The notes under the pieces are model-generated. The model was given only the letters and a program-made list of their open reading frames with translations, was not told the origin of the DNA and made no database searches. 64,000 nt of DNA from Taudactylus pleione (Eukaryota > Chordata > Amphibia > Anura > Myobatrachidae), in the NCBI GenBank assembly GCA_031769625.1, contig JAUIMM010000171.1, positions 2,588,501-2,652,500 on the forward strand, in the 5' to 3' direction. Position 1 is the stretch's first letter. Each line of letters begins with the position of its first letter. A program made the position numbers and the translations under genes. Of this stretch, positions 34,254 through 45,310 are shown in pieces.

Positions 34254-34812
34254 CTTGGCTTCAACTGGCCCAGCCCCGCTGCGAGAGCGCACAGCACCAC
34301 GGTAAGGGAGGGCGAACTTCCGGCACAAATCGGAAAAGTGCGTCCTTTCTGGTCGCCATGTTACTACAGTCACCTCAACATCGTACAGTATGTAGCTGAG
34401 ATAGCCATGCTACTCTCTAGTACTACTGACTATAGAACCAAGCACTTTGTCATCATATATAACGTTATACAATGGGAAAGCATTCTTATTATTGACTGCA
34501 TAGAAATCGGTCTGCCAGAGGTGATAGCCGTGGTGTCATTAGGTTTGTTGTCAGATTATCTGTACTGGGTCCCAACTGTAGAACTACAAGTGCCAGCAGC
34601 ACGCAGACAACACTACTGTCCCGCTCTGCCGGCCCGGCACGCAGTATATATTATACAACACACGCAGTACACCCTGGGGTCCCAGGAACAGCACAGATGA
34701 GCTTTGCCATTACCTTTGCCAAACCGATGGAAATACCCGCCGTTACTCTCCCCCACCAATCCCGGCCAGTTCCCGCCCCCTGCCCCAGCCTGTGAGAGAG
34801 GAAACAACAAAC
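34254..34812. promoter_or_regulatory. Probable bidirectional CAPZA1/ST7L promoter
   Basis: The two divergent start codons are about 560 bp apart. The segment is GC-rich at both edges and has no TATA box. Visible motifs are an ETS/GABPA site ACTTCCGG at 34316-34323, a CCAAT box at 34756-34760, and a GC-box TCCCGCCCCC at 34771-34780. YY1-type motifs span both start codons (CCAAGATGGCTGAC on the minus strand at 34246-34259, and ACAAACATGGCGGAG on the plus strand at 34808-34822). A third ATGGCGACC on the minus strand lies near 34358. These are features of TATA-less housekeeping promoters. Motif function is inferred, and transcription starts cannot be placed. Confidence 0.7.
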
Positions 34813-34981
34813 ATGGCGGAGCCTCCGAGTCTGGGCGACCCCAGCCCTTCTCGTGTGGCTCAGCTGAAAGTTTGGTTGTGTCGGTACAGGGCCTACGCCT
34901 GGCTCCTGTTTCCTGTGGCGGGGCTGCTCGTCCTCCAGCACTTCCTAACACCACTCCGCCTGTACAGGACCGCGCTGGCCG
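34813..34981 (+). CDS. ST7L: ST7L coding exon 1
   Basis: The exon encodes residues 1-56 plus one base, from the ATG at 34813 to the donor G|GTGAGT. The sequence starts MAEPPSLGDPSPSRV. A hydrophobic stretch at about residues 27-46 (AYAWLLFPVAGLLVL) is a predicted membrane segment, followed by TPLRLYR, like the RIPLRL segment of human ST7L. The N-terminal residues are poorly conserved between ST7 and ST7L, so this exon is identified by its position, phase and membrane segment. The frame extends upstream only to a GTG, and the ATG has a good Kozak context (aacATGG). It lies in a CpG-rich zone opposite CAPZA1. Confidence 0.85.
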
Positions 34982-36350
34982 GTGAGTGCTGAGAGTAGGC
35001 CGCAGAGTTACTCTGTTACCTAGCAACGGCCGGGGCTCCAGGTGTGGCTGCTACCTATGTATGGGAGGCAGCCTGTTCCGCCAGTTTCTGACCTCCTAGG
35101 ACTTGTAGTCTTACAACAGCTGTAGGGCTTCATAGTGCCACCATTTATCATGACCTACTATGCTTTCACCAAACGTCTGCCTAGCATTACACCAGCCCTG
35201 TATATTAGCTATTTGCCTGGTAATTTACTCCAGTTCTGTTTTCATAAAGATAACAGGAGGGATATAATTTATAAAGCCGCTACTGCTCAGTATATAATAG
35301 AATAGAAGTGATATACCTTTCTCTCCAGAAAGATATTACAACTATAGGATGTATTTTAGATCATTGCAAGACCGCATAGATGGCATTGTATTGCAGAGCT
35401 GTAACTAGACATTTTGGTGCCCTGTGTCAGAAAGAGCATTCGCCCACCATAATCTGAATAGGGACATCTAATACCACCCTACGTGATTAACCAACACTTC
35501 TGACTCATCCAGAGTTGTTCATTGCAGTAATGAAGATAAGTTTCTGTTGCAGGTTTATTGCAGCAAGGTTGGCCCTGGGTATGATATGTATGTACTCATA
35601 AAATAGTAACTTCCTGCCACTGAAGACCGTGCACATCTAACTGCCTAAATAACCTCCTGCACTGTACTTGCTACACTGCTGCACTAATGACGCAAGGTGT
35701 GACCATAGTTACAGTGCAGCATGTCATTTTGGGGAAAACGCAAAGGGCGGATACAGGTGTACTACAGGGACCGAATAGGGATAATTAAAGGGACAGTACA
35801 GGACTGTAAAGGCTGCACAGGGGTAGTTAAAGAAAAACAGAAACAGAAGAGTGCTGGTTCAAGACCACTATAGCATAAGCATTGCTATATATATGCACTC
35901 TGTGTGTGCGGCACATGTTGCCACTTACCTGCGGAAGGCAATAATGAAGATGGACTTGTCGGCGAAGCTAGGAGGGCGGTGCTGGTTACAGGCCATGTTG
36001 ACAGCTCTGTGCCGGCCATGTGTATCCACTCCTGGGTCGCCTACAGTCCTATACCTCCTATACTCAACCTGGCTGCAGCAGATGCCTGTCAACCCAGAGA
36101 GTGTTGAAGCCGCCACTATCCCCTCACTCACTGCTGACCGCTCCTCCGTGTTGCTGCCTCACCTTCTGTGCCCTGTAAGTCATGCACAGAAGGAGCCGGG
36201 CGCACCGCTAGCAACATTCATCACAGTGGGCACCTGGCAAATAGAGATCACTGCGGTGGCCAGTTCCTCCCCCAGGGCATGCTGCGCCCTGTGCGGCGGC
36301 TCCAGTCGCACCCCCCTAGTTATGGGCTTGGCTTGCACTCATGCTTTTAG
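34982..36350 (+). other. ST7L intron 1, first part
   Basis: Intron between the exon 1 donor and a DIRS element. Single-copy-looking sequence with short repeat scraps such as 'aggacttgtagtcttacaac' near 35099. The 191-aa open frame at 35851-36426 has no recognised domain and runs into the DIRS end. Confidence 0.5.
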
Positions 36351-36663
36351 AAATTACTTTTCCACCCATCTGGGGGATGCCATTACTTCAGGGTTATGTG
36401 TATTGAGGTGTGGAGTCGGACACTAACTAATTAAAACTGGGTCCTACCCCCTATATAACCCCTCCCTTTCCACCAGAACCTCGTTCTTGTTTTTAGTGCC
36501 TTGGAGTAAGGCACTAGCTAAGTCCTAGCTTTTAGTTAGGTTTCATGTATTTATTTTGATGTTTGGTTTGGGTGCTTAGTTCCTGGCAACAGGCGACAAG
36601 CACTAGCAGAGTGGGAGTTAGATATAATAGAGGTTTGCGTGAACCCTGTATCCCACTCTAAAG

Positions 36664-37290
36664 ATGGCCCCTGGGAGAATCACCAAACTATATAGTCCCT
36701 CCCGGCACTCCGCTTTTAAGCAGAGCGGCCGGGCATGTTATTACTCACGTGGCTGCAGCTGTAGCATCAGCGTGTCTCACTCCTCCCCAGGCTTCCACAG
36801 CACCCGCCACTTTCAATACCATGACAGTTCCTTCTGGAGGACCGCCAACTGGAATTACAGAGCAGCAACATGCTGCTGGCTTTGTGGGAGAGAGAGGCTT
36901 GTTGAACACGCCCATGACACGGCGCCGCTGCATGTGCAGCCGGGCCGTCTGTGAGATCAGTATGTGGCGTGGTATCATTAGAGGTCTCCGGATGGAAACG
37001 CCAGAGGTTAGGATGACGTCAGGCGTCCTGAATGAATCAGGATGCCGACGGTGTGCCCGGCGACACCTCCCCCAGGTATTTGAGTGTCAGCAGCTCACGC
37101 GACTTCAGAGCCACGCACAAACAGGTGTTGAGAGCTGCTAGAGTTCTGCTTGGAAGTGACTCACTGCAGATTACAGGGGGATGGATTATATTAACAGATA
37201 AGCAGTTTAACTGGGATTATTACTTTTGGGTATTTACCTGGTGATCTATGTTGATCTTATATGGTGATGTGTGTATATATAAGCACCTTT
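36664..37290 (+). other. 5' part of the DIRS element, no clear gene
   Basis: By position this is the DIRS leader and gag region. The 130-aa plus-strand frame at 36749-37141 is Ala/Thr/Pro-rich at its start and has no motif that I recognise, so it is not called a gene. Confidence 0.4.
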
Positions 37291-38040
37291 ACTGCAGTGT
37301 TTCTCAGGAATCTAGGCAGTAACATAAATTGGTTCATTGTCACCACAGATGCCAGCCTAACAGGCTTGGGGGCGGTGGTTCTAGACAGGCAACTACAGGG
37401 TCTTTGGTCCATCCAGGAAGCTTCTCTTTCCATAAATATACTGGATTTCAGGTTCAGGCTCAATTCCATCTAAGGAGCCTACCAGTGCTAATTCAATCAG
37501 CAAATGCCATGGCAGTTGCTTATATAAACAAGCAGGGTGGCACACGCAACTGGCAAGCAATGAGGGAGCCTTCTCACATCCTTCATCGGGCAGAAAATTG
37601 GGTTCCAGCTATTTCTGTAATTTACATTGCAGGGGTGGACAACTGGCAGGCGGACTTCTTAAATCGCCACAGTGTGCATCCAGGATAATGGAAATTACAC
37701 CAGAGAAGTGTTTGTGGGAATAGTTTCCAGGTGGGGATCTCCAGACATAGACCTAATGGCTTCTCATCTCAACAAGAAAATTCCAAGGTACAGATTTCGG
37801 TCCTGGGATCCTCAGGCTTCTCTGGTGGATGCCAGGACAGCACCTTGGGTGTTCCAGCTGGGATACATCTTTCCTCCTCTTGTAATGTTACCGAAGGTAC
37901 TTCAGCGGATTCGTTCGGTGGCAGGGCTGGTCATTCTGGTGGCTCCAGACTGTCCGCGTTGTCATAGGTACATAGTTCTTTGGAACATGCTGGCAGATGT
38001 TCCGTATCGTCTGCCCCTGCGTCCAGATATGTTGCTTTAG
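37291..38040 (+). pseudogene. DIRS RNase H and following linker
   Basis: The first frame has VTTDASLTGLGAVVLDRQ (the RNase H start, with Asp). The next frame has ANAMAVAYINKQGGTRNWQA and then VIYIAGVDNWQADFLNRH, the end of RNase H. A further frame has WGSPDIDLMASHLNKKIPRY and LVILVAPDCPRCH, the linker to the recombinase. The order matches the DIRS copy at 6.5-12.7 kb. Three frames are used, so the gene is broken. Confidence 0.88.
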
Positions 38041-38460
38041 GGTCCATGTCTTCACCCCGATTTGCCTTGCTTGGCTTTGATCGCATGGTTCTTGAATCCA
38101 ATATCTTGAGTAAGAAAGGGTTTTCGGAATCTGTTGTGAATCTGCAGATGTTTTGCAAAGCAAGCAGGTTACTGGTGGAGTGCATATATTTTCATTGTTT
38201 TCCCCTCAGCACACAATAAAATGCACCCTTTCCTCACTTCTGCCATTCGGTCACTTCTGCTCATTTGACTCGTGCTGTTGGGTCTTCTTGGGTTGAGCAG
38301 CTGTGCAAAGCAGCTATCTGGTCATCCATACACACTTTTTTACAAAATTTTACCGCTTCCGTACATTTGGAGCGAGGGACACCAGTGTTGGGCGGAAAAT
38401 TCTTTGAGCGGTCGGTTCCGACGCCCCCCCCCACCTTCATTATTTGGCATGTCGTTTTAT
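38041..38460 (+). pseudogene. DIRS tyrosine recombinase remnant with a 92-bp foreign segment
   Basis: The N-terminal part (KKGFSESVVN) is followed at 38144 by a 92-bp segment also found at 40614-40705. The C-terminal part then follows: TSAHLTRAVGSSWVEQLCKA and AIWSSIHTFLQNF, with the region of the last active-site residues. The middle of the recombinase (SARRVSEL region) is missing. So a deletion was filled with, or joined to, the 92-bp segment. Confidence 0.8.
38144..38235. repeat. 92-bp segment, copy 1
   Basis: It runs from gcagatgttttgcaaagcaa to aaatgcaccctttcctc and is identical, base by base, to 40614-40705. It sits between two halves of the recombinase remnant. Confidence 0.9.
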
Positions 38461-38560
38461 ATCCCAGAAGTAATGGCATCTCCCAGATGGATGAAAAGGA
38501 AATTTGATTTTTACTCACCATAAAATCTCTTCCTTGGAGTCCATCTGGGGGATGCTGGGA
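38461..38560. repeat. Internal complementary region of the second DIRS element
   Basis: It contains, back to back, the complements of the left end (36351-36390) and the right end (38740-38787) of the element. The junction lies near 'ggaaatttgattttt'. Confidence 0.88.
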
Positions 38561-38787
38561 TCCGCCTTCTTTAGTTTCATACTAGTGACCTGTTGGTTTC
38601 TGGCTTCTCAGTTCTTTCGTGGGTCTTTCTCTGATGAGGTTCTGGTGGTAGGGGAGGGGTTATATAGGGGTTGGGAGCCACTTTTAATTAGTTTGTGTCC
38701 GACTCCACATCTCACTACACATAACCCAGAAGTAATGGCATCCCCCAGATGGACTCCATGGAAGAGATTTTACGGTGAGTAAAAATC

Positions 38788-40965
38788 GATTATATGCATT
38801 TTTTTTTTTTTTTTTTTTATCAATTTCTGTGCAATCTCCTGCATTTGGCTATTAGTACTTAGTGGGGAAACAAACATTTAAATATATTTATTGTTGTTAC
38901 TCTCCCACAAAGAATGCACTTCATTTAAAAAAAAAAAAAGCGAAACTAATTCCCATACGAAAGCAGTCATGCTATGTTTCAGGATTCAGGAAACAATACT
39001 GGCAAATCCCCACTGACTTACCGCTCAGTTAAACTGTGGATCTAGCCACTTGACCGTAAACTATATCTGGTACATTTACTATATCTGGTATATTTAATAA
39101 GCCACGGGGTAAACTTAATTACAGCGCCGGAGCTATTCATTTAGGGGGGGGTCACATGCGCGAACCCAATGTTATGTTTTTTACGTGGACTCTAGCTCGT
39201 AGCTTCATGAGCTGCGAGGTTCAGTCTGACCGCGGGGTTTCAAGTGCAGGGTAATCATAACTAATTGAATAGCTCTGGCGCGGCAAGTAGACGGGGGGTA
39301 AACAACATGGCTAATTGGTTAACCCCCCCCCCCATTGATTCCGAAGTTTACGAGCAATTGGTGGGTTTCCGCGCCTGAATCCATATTTTTTTTTTTTTTG
39401 GTGGGGCGTGGGAAAAAGGTTATTTAATTGAATAGCCTTTCCTTGCGCCGTGGTTTTTTTTGGCGGCAATTAATACCCCCCTGGATGTAGTATCCATATA
39501 ATAATTCCTCAAAGTTTTTCCCGAGTCAGACGTGCAGTGGATGCATGTTTGACTCAGGATAGACTGATACAAGGGAAAATCAATAACTCATTTGAGACAG
39601 TCAAAGATATATCTGTGCAGCAAAAGCCCTCTACCAGACAGCATCTGTATAATAATCGATAATGATCCGTCCCGCCTCCATTATGAGCAGTGAGAACGGC
39701 ATGCCTTCTCATAGCGGCATGCGTTCCCACTGCAGCTGCGGGGATTGGACAGACCAGGAAAGGAGGACTGTTGTGCCGGCAGGGAAGAAAGTAAAGCTCA
39801 GGTTGACCCAGCATATGCCGGGTACATAATACTAGCCCTTTTAATAATGTTATAAAATTGTAATCCATTTCAACAATAAGGATCAGATCTGTAGTCCTGA
39901 GCTTGTACATCAACTGTATTGTGTGGTACAGAATGCACAATACATTAAGTGGGCAATTTACTGCATTCACCCAGCTCTTCTTGCAACTAACTAATCAAAC
40001 AGTGACTACAGCATATGTGATAGTTGCCTACAAGGTAAACTGGTACATGTATTCAATCTTTACCGACATTCTAAACATTGGGGGAACTCAATTCCTGACA
40101 TCAACGCAATGTGCCATTCCCATAGAGGTGCGAGGGAAAACTTGCACTGTCAGCAATACCATAATTGGCAGATATGTGCGCAACCAGGCTTCAAGGCATT
40201 ACCGACGGCATGTACCAAATTGAATTCCTCCCAGTGCAAGGGAGGTGTTAATGAAACTGCAATCATCATATAACTTCTCCCATTCTCTTGCAGCATTCCC
40301 TACATTGTCCAGGTGTGAAATCATGCCTTCAAAAGTTCTAGGCCACCCCATCCAATCCCCTAAAAATACTCTTGTATGCTCCAGTGGGAGGTGTGCAATG
40401 CACCCACCAACTATGGTGAGTGGAACATACTCCCTGCGTTGCTGACTTTGACATGGCAGGACCATTCCCTCAAGTTGGGACTTCCACACCTGAGTCAGGG
40501 TAGTTGGGAAGTATGCACTTGATAATGAGAGAGATGTAATTAACTCATGCCAACATCTTTTATACATTTCCTCCTGTAAACAAAGTGTGAAAGTATGCAG
40601 TTATAGCATATGTGCAGATGTTTTGCAAAGCAAGCAGGTTACTGGTGGAGTGCATATATTTTCATTGTTTTCCCCTCAGCACACAATAAAATGCACCCTT
40701 TCCTCCGTTTTATCTTATTTTTAGAATCTTGCTATTTTAATTTTTGCAATGCTCCTCAAAATTCTTTACTATGCAAGGAATGCCAACTTTGCACAGTTCT
40801 TCCCACTGGTTGGTGTAAACTTCTGCTCCTTATTAAGCACCGCCATCTTGCTACATAAACTTGTATGCTTTGGCAGAAATATAGACACACTTGCATGGCA
40901 GTGCCAAAGAGGAATTTACACCGCACCTAATCTACTTTGCTCCTCTAGACGACTTCAGTATAATG
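38788..40965 (+). other. ST7L intron 1, middle part
   Basis: A T-run lies at 38800-38819 and an A-run at 38928-38939. A diverged foldback repeat at about 39105-39480 has 'gccggagctattcatt' and 'attgaatagctctggcgcgg' in opposite arms. At 40080-40250 is a copy of the 'ggggaattcaatt' MITE family (gggggaactcaattcctgac to caaattgaattcctccc). No exon is seen. Confidence 0.5.
40614..40705. repeat. 92-bp segment, copy 2
   Basis: Identical to 38144-38235. Here it is followed by 'cgttttatcttatttttaga', with no DIRS sequence around it, so this could be the source location or another insertion. Confidence 0.9.
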
Positions 40966-41286
40966 CAGTGGTTCCCAAACTGTGCGCCGTGGCACCCTGG
41001 GGTGCCTCAGGACACGTGCAGGGGTGCCTCAGTTTGGTGGTCCAGCACCAAATCAAATTATTTATGGTCAGTGTAATGTAAATATGTAGACAAACAGAAA
41101 CTCAAACCTGTCCAACACCACATAACTGAGCCTAAGTATGACAGGTAAGCACAATATACTTGTCTTTATTACTTTACTACATTTTTTTTCTGAATTTCTC
41201 AATAGCAAACATTTGGCTTAGGGGTGCCGTGAAAACAATGCTGATACTATAGGGCGCCGTGATTCAAAAACGTTTGGGAACCTCTG
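40966..41286. mobile_element. Non-autonomous hAT element (Charlie-like)
   Basis: The left end cagtggttcccaaactgtg and right end cgtttgggaacctctg are inverted repeats. They are flanked by gtataatg (40958-40965) and gtatagtg (41287-41294), an 8-bp duplication with one difference. It resembles the well-known 'CAGTGGTTCCCAAACT' class of hAT elements in vertebrates. Confidence 0.9.
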
Positions 41287-41483
41287 GTATAGTGTGATTT
41301 TTAAGTTTGTGGAAGGCTCTATGCGCCATCTACTGGCATATATCAACATAACATTTTTTCTTAAAGTTCTGAACGACCTGTTAGCGTTGCTTTTTTTTTT
41401 ACTGTTTTTATTTGCTACAGAGACAATTGGAGCAACTGCCAAATGTCCCTTCTAATTGATTTTTTATTATAGCATTACAAATA

Positions 41484-41806
41484 CACATGACTTTAGATTG
41501 TAAACTCTTACGAGCAGGGCCCTCTTCCCACATGTGCTCTTCCTTCCCTTACTTATATCATCATCTCCTCCCCATTGCCAACAATGGCACTGATCCTTTG
41601 GGTTTTGCTGGCGCTGTTTTCGTGTGTATTTTGACAGCATGTGCAACAATGGTTATATAGCTTATATGCTATGTTATGCAATGTTTAGTACTGTAAGTCT
41701 TTTTAAGTTATTTATTCCTTTGTTTGCACTTCTTCTGTTTATGTACTATGGAAGGTGTTGTGAACCCCTTCTGGCACCATATGAATAATTATTATTATTA
41801 TTATTA
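41484..41806 (+). repeat. LINE/SINE 3' end with ATT tail
   Basis: It starts 'tttagattgtaaactcttac' and 'gagcagggccctcttccc', and ends 'tctggcaccatatgaataat' plus (ATT)n. This is a frequent 3' end of L2/CR1-type elements in frog genomes. It ends 90 bp upstream of ST7L exon 2. Confidence 0.65.
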
Positions 41807-41896
41807 TAGTGCCAGCATATTTAGCTGCTATTTACATTTGGATAATAATAATCAGTCTAACTAAACAACTAAATTGTTTTCTTATTTCTATTGTAG

Positions 41897-41979
41897 TGAT
41901 CGGTTTTATCAACACATTGACACCGAAGTTCTATGTTGCTCTTACTGGCACATCATCACTGATATCTGGACTCATTTTG
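41897..41979 (+). CDS. ST7L: ST7L coding exon 2
   Basis: Residues 57-84. The acceptor is ttctattgtag|TG and the donor TTG|GTATGT. With the G from exon 1 the frame reads [17 protein letters not shown] and then [11 protein letters not shown]. The block [19 protein letters not shown] is essentially invariant in ST7 and ST7L and starts the second membrane segment. The 83-bp length and phases (1 in, 0 out) fit the neighbouring exons. Confidence 0.95.
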
Positions 41980-42082
41980 GTATGTATTTGTTGGGGTTCT
42001 ATGCATATTGTTACTAGAAAACCTGCATGATTTCCTAACCATAACTCTTTCTGTAATGTACTAAAATACAATTATTATAAAA

Positions 42083-42965
42083 TACACTACCAGTCAAAAG
42101 TTTTAGAACACTCCCATTTTTATTGAAATTTAAGCAATTGTAGTCCAGTGAATAACCTGATAAAAACTGAAAATATTGTAAATTTGACAATTCAGAAAAC
42201 AAACATCCAACCCAACCAAAAAAAAATGGCTTTTTCAGGGATCAAATAATGGGTTGAGAACTGTTCTGCAGCAATGAAATAGTGTTGCCTGAGCCATGTA
42301 GCACCACCAGTGGATTACTGAAGACTGGAAGAAGGCATTTCAGAATTTCAGACCAATGAATCAAAATTTTAAATCTGTTGTTCATCTTGTAGAATATTCG
42401 TATGCCTTTGAGGATGGTTCACCAGTGTGTAGGACTTCCACTCGCTTAGTAAATAAACCCCATGTTCTGCTATGAAAAGCATGGTTCTTTTACATTTTGG
42501 GCTTAAATATGTAGCTCAGTAAATAAACCCCTGTGACACCAACTTTCAAACATAAAGGAGGACCTGTGGTGGTTTGTTTGTTTTTTTTAGCTGGAGCAGA
42601 GTTGGCAACTTGCACAGAGTGACTGGCACCCTGAACCAAAAGAGCTACCACAGTATTTTGCAGTGCAATGCCACACCTACTGGTCTACACCAGGCATCTT
42701 ACAGTGACATGATGAACATTCCCACCAGCTATGTCAGAATTACCTTTAAGGAAAGAACAAAAACAGTATACTTCATGCCATGGAAAGGCCAGCATAGTCT
42801 CCTGACTTAAACCCTATCGAGTTGGTTTGGGATTAACTGGACAGAAGGGTGAAAGTACAAGTGCAACACATTTGTTGGAACCTGCAACAGTGTTGGAAAT
42901 AACTTCCCGAACAATATTTGGTTTCCAATGTAGAAAGAATGCCATGAGTGTTTTTGGCGGTTATA
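42083..42965 (+). mobile_element. Tc1-like transposon, truncated
   Basis: The left end tacactaccagtcaaaagtt, followed by 'ttagaacact', is a Tc1-type inverted repeat at a TA. No matching right end is present before the next repeat at 42970. Transposase relics run in the plus direction: 'WKKAFQNFRPMNQNF' in a shifted frame near 42325-42375, 'FSWSRVGNLHRVTGTLNQKS' near 42590, then a 'SPDLNPIELVWD' stretch near 42795-42835 and 'LDRRVKVQVQ'. Many frameshifts and a small insertion near 42430-42540 show that it is dead. Confidence 0.85.
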
Positions 42966-42969
42966 GCTG

Positions 42970-43815
42970 TAAAAGGTCCATGTAGCATCCCGAATCTTGG
43001 CAATGCAAAAAAACGTCGCAAATGAGAGATCACTCGGAGACACTCTCCATAGGAATGAATGGGGATGTGCTGATTGGTCAGTTTGCGGCAGTTCCCACAC
43101 TCTGACCAATCAGCGCGTACCCATTCATTCCTATGAGGAGTATCCTTGAGTGACCTCTCATTCGCAACGGGGCTCCTTGAGGAGGAGCAGCAGCAGCAGC
43201 ATTTTTTTGTGTTGCAGATTCAGGATGCTACATGGACCAAAGAGGCTGTGACCTCTTCATATTGTGAGTATAAATTGGTGAAAGAGAGCTGTGTGGGGGT
43301 GTTTTTTATTTGAAAAAAAAAATAAAACATTCTGTGAACGTGTACTGGCTTTTGTTTAATATTTTTTTTTACAGATGATAGTGGGCCTTTGATGTCTGGG
43401 CATGCTGTCACTTGTGGTTTGACAAGTGTCATCATCCTGGGGCAAGCTTCCTGGGACCTGTAGTCCACATGTAAAAAACAATATTATTTACCTTTTTACT
43501 ATTAATTCTGCACTCCAAGTCCTAGGGGGGTCTGTACTTGCCTAGGGATACCAGCCCTGGGCTGACAAGTTAGGGGCTGATTGTCATTATGGCAGGTGGA
43601 CCCCACGCTGTGTCTCCCCCTCCTATATAGCGTCAGCTGCCCCAAGTTGTTATTGGAAAATAGGGGCACCCCCCACTCTTATTTTTCAATACCAGCCTAG
43701 GCCTTGAGGCCCAGGACTTTTTAATGATTTTTTTGGGGGGAGGAATTCCACTCCTTTAAAAAAGACAAAAAAAACCTTTTCTACAATATTAAACCGAAGG
43801 CTGCACAGATTATAG
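42970..43815 (+). repeat. Unclassified repeat family, plus copy
   Basis: It starts with ccatgtagcatcccgaatc, whose complement gattcaggatgctacatgg is at 43215-43235, a palindromic head of 265 bp. The tail contains 'gggcctttgatgtctgggca', 'tgacaagtgtcatcatcctg', 'gctgacaagttaggggctga' and 'ccagcctaggccttgaggcc'. The minus-strand copy at 55130-55650 shares both head and tail, so they form one family. Confidence 0.6.
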
Positions 43816-43835
43816 TGCTTTGTGCAATGCTTTTA

Positions 43836-44180
43836 AGGTGGCCATACAAGGTGAGATTCAAAAGTTGGTCAGATCAGTTGTACGATTTCCCTTTGAAAAT
43901 TCTTCCCTTCAGATACAGGACGATTTGTATTTAAAATGCAACTATTTCACATAAGACCATACGATTTGATCAATCACATCACATAATGTGTGTCAATTCC
44001 TACACGATCAGTTGAGATCTCTCTGCAAAACCATCTGATCTGCGATCCAACTAGATGACGGCGGGGACGCGCATCAGGGTTGCAGAAGACTCAAAATACA
44101 ACTATTTTCAAATGATTGGTCTGTCCAACCTGTAGAAACTGCCCAAATCGTGTGATCAATTGCCCCGTGTATGGCCAGGA
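43836..44180. mobile_element. TWA-type foldback MITE
   Basis: The left end aggtggccatacaaggtg and right end ccccgtgtatggccagga are imperfect inverted repeats, with tta on both sides (43833-43835, 44181-44183). No coding capacity. Confidence 0.85.
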
Positions 44181-44559
44181 TTACTCTGCTGCGGTCTTGC
44201 CATCAGATCTGCTGTGGAATAGGGGTTTGAAATAAGACAGACATCAATGGCGGATGAGATATGATCATCAAAACCGACGCGTAGTAAATACCGTTTTTTT
44301 AGCTTAATAAGAATCTTGATAAATTTACCTCCACGGCTGCTGGGGGTATAGTTGTCCAGATCTTTACGTCAGAGGTTTGCAAACTCCGCCATTACACTAC
44401 AGTATTTAAGTATATACATATTTGAGTCCAGATGGTTAAATCTAATGAAGATACTAATTAAGTCAGCTGTGCTCAAGCACGGATAGCCTTAAAACATGTA
44501 TTTTAATTGTGGAGTTTAGGAACCTCTGCTTTACTTGATCAAAAGATATACTAATTTAC
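44181..44559 (+). other. ST7L intron 2 without recognisable feature
   Basis: Nothing recognised. Confidence 0.45.
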
Positions 44560-45310
44560 TTAGTGGACGCTCAGAATTTGACCCCTATGTGTAAATTTAA
44601 AGTTTTGGCTGAGGGTCCGTACGTGCCGCTTAGTGATGCAGCTGAGTGGGCCAGAACTGTGGCACAGTCCATTGTGGAACCAACCAAGAGGCCAGTTCAC
44701 CCAGTGGTAGGAGATAAACATTCCTCCAAAGGATATAAGGGTGATACAGTAACGGGTACTTCTTCATAGCTACCACTAGTACTCCAAGAACCTCCCTTGG
44801 TTTGCAGTTTGGGACAGGGACTTACCTGGATTTCTTCCTCAGAGAAAATGCTAGAATCTGCTTCTAGTTGACCTCATAAACAACAATGTTCACTTTTTCA
44901 GTGATTCATTCAGACTTGGAACCCACCTTTCAGAAGGACTGTGAGACCTGACTGTTTGGGAGGATGATTTCTTCTCCAAGCCAAGATTGCAAGGCGTATC
45001 TTTTATGGTGTACAAAGAATGTGATGTTCCAAATTCTTACTTCTGGTTCACACACCAGTTCTTTCTTACAGTCCGGCCTAGATGTGGGTTTGCATCTCGC
45101 TTCATTCAAAACCCAGGTATCTGCTTTTTTTTTTTTGTTTGTTTTCCCAACACAAGCTGGCAGATACCCCAGACATTCCTTCAAGGGGTTTTACACATTC
45201 AACCACCCTATGTACCTCATGTGGCCCCATTGGGCCTTAATTTGGTACTCAATGCTAAGCAGAAGTCTCCATTTAGTCCTCTTCTTTCAGGCGCGATAGG
45301 GGCTGGAATC
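44560..45310 (+). pseudogene. DIRS-1-like fragment (recombinase region)
   Basis: Plus-strand frames contain FLQSGLDVGLHLASFKTQVS and then, after a T-run, 'FKGFYTFNHPMY' and 'PHWALIWYSM'. These correspond to 'FLQ.GLD.GL.LSSLKVQVSALS' and 'P.WDLNLVL' in DIRS recombinases. A frame at 44563-44769 lies upstream and may be gag-derived. No inverted repeats were found, so this is an isolated fragment in sense orientation to ST7L. Confidence 0.7.

Larger units (their letters stand above)
36351..38787 (+). mobile_element. DIRS-1-like element, internally deleted, ends intact
   Basis: The left inverted repeat (about 36362-36478, containing ccatctgggggatgccatta) matches the complement of the right one (about 38627-38756). 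An internal complementary region at 38461-38560 joins the complement of the left end (cccagaagtaatggcatctc to aaaggaaatt) to that of the right end (gatttttactcaccataaaa to gagtccatctggg). The coding part holds RNase H and recombinase remains only; gag is mostly and reverse transcriptase wholly deleted. The element is in the same orientation as ST7L. Confidence 0.92.

Noticed and set aside
34254..34373. N-terminal extension of CAPZA1 exon 1 (40 residues)
   Set aside because: The upstream start on the minus strand is GTG. CAPZA proteins start with MAD, exactly at 34253.
34792..34812. N-terminal extension of ST7L exon 1 (seven residues)
   Set aside because: The codon at 34792 is GTG, not ATG. 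The ATG at 34813 has a better context.
35851..36426. 191-aa plus-strand open frame in ST7L intron 1
   Set aside because: No recognised domain. It runs into the left end of a DIRS element and has no exon signals.
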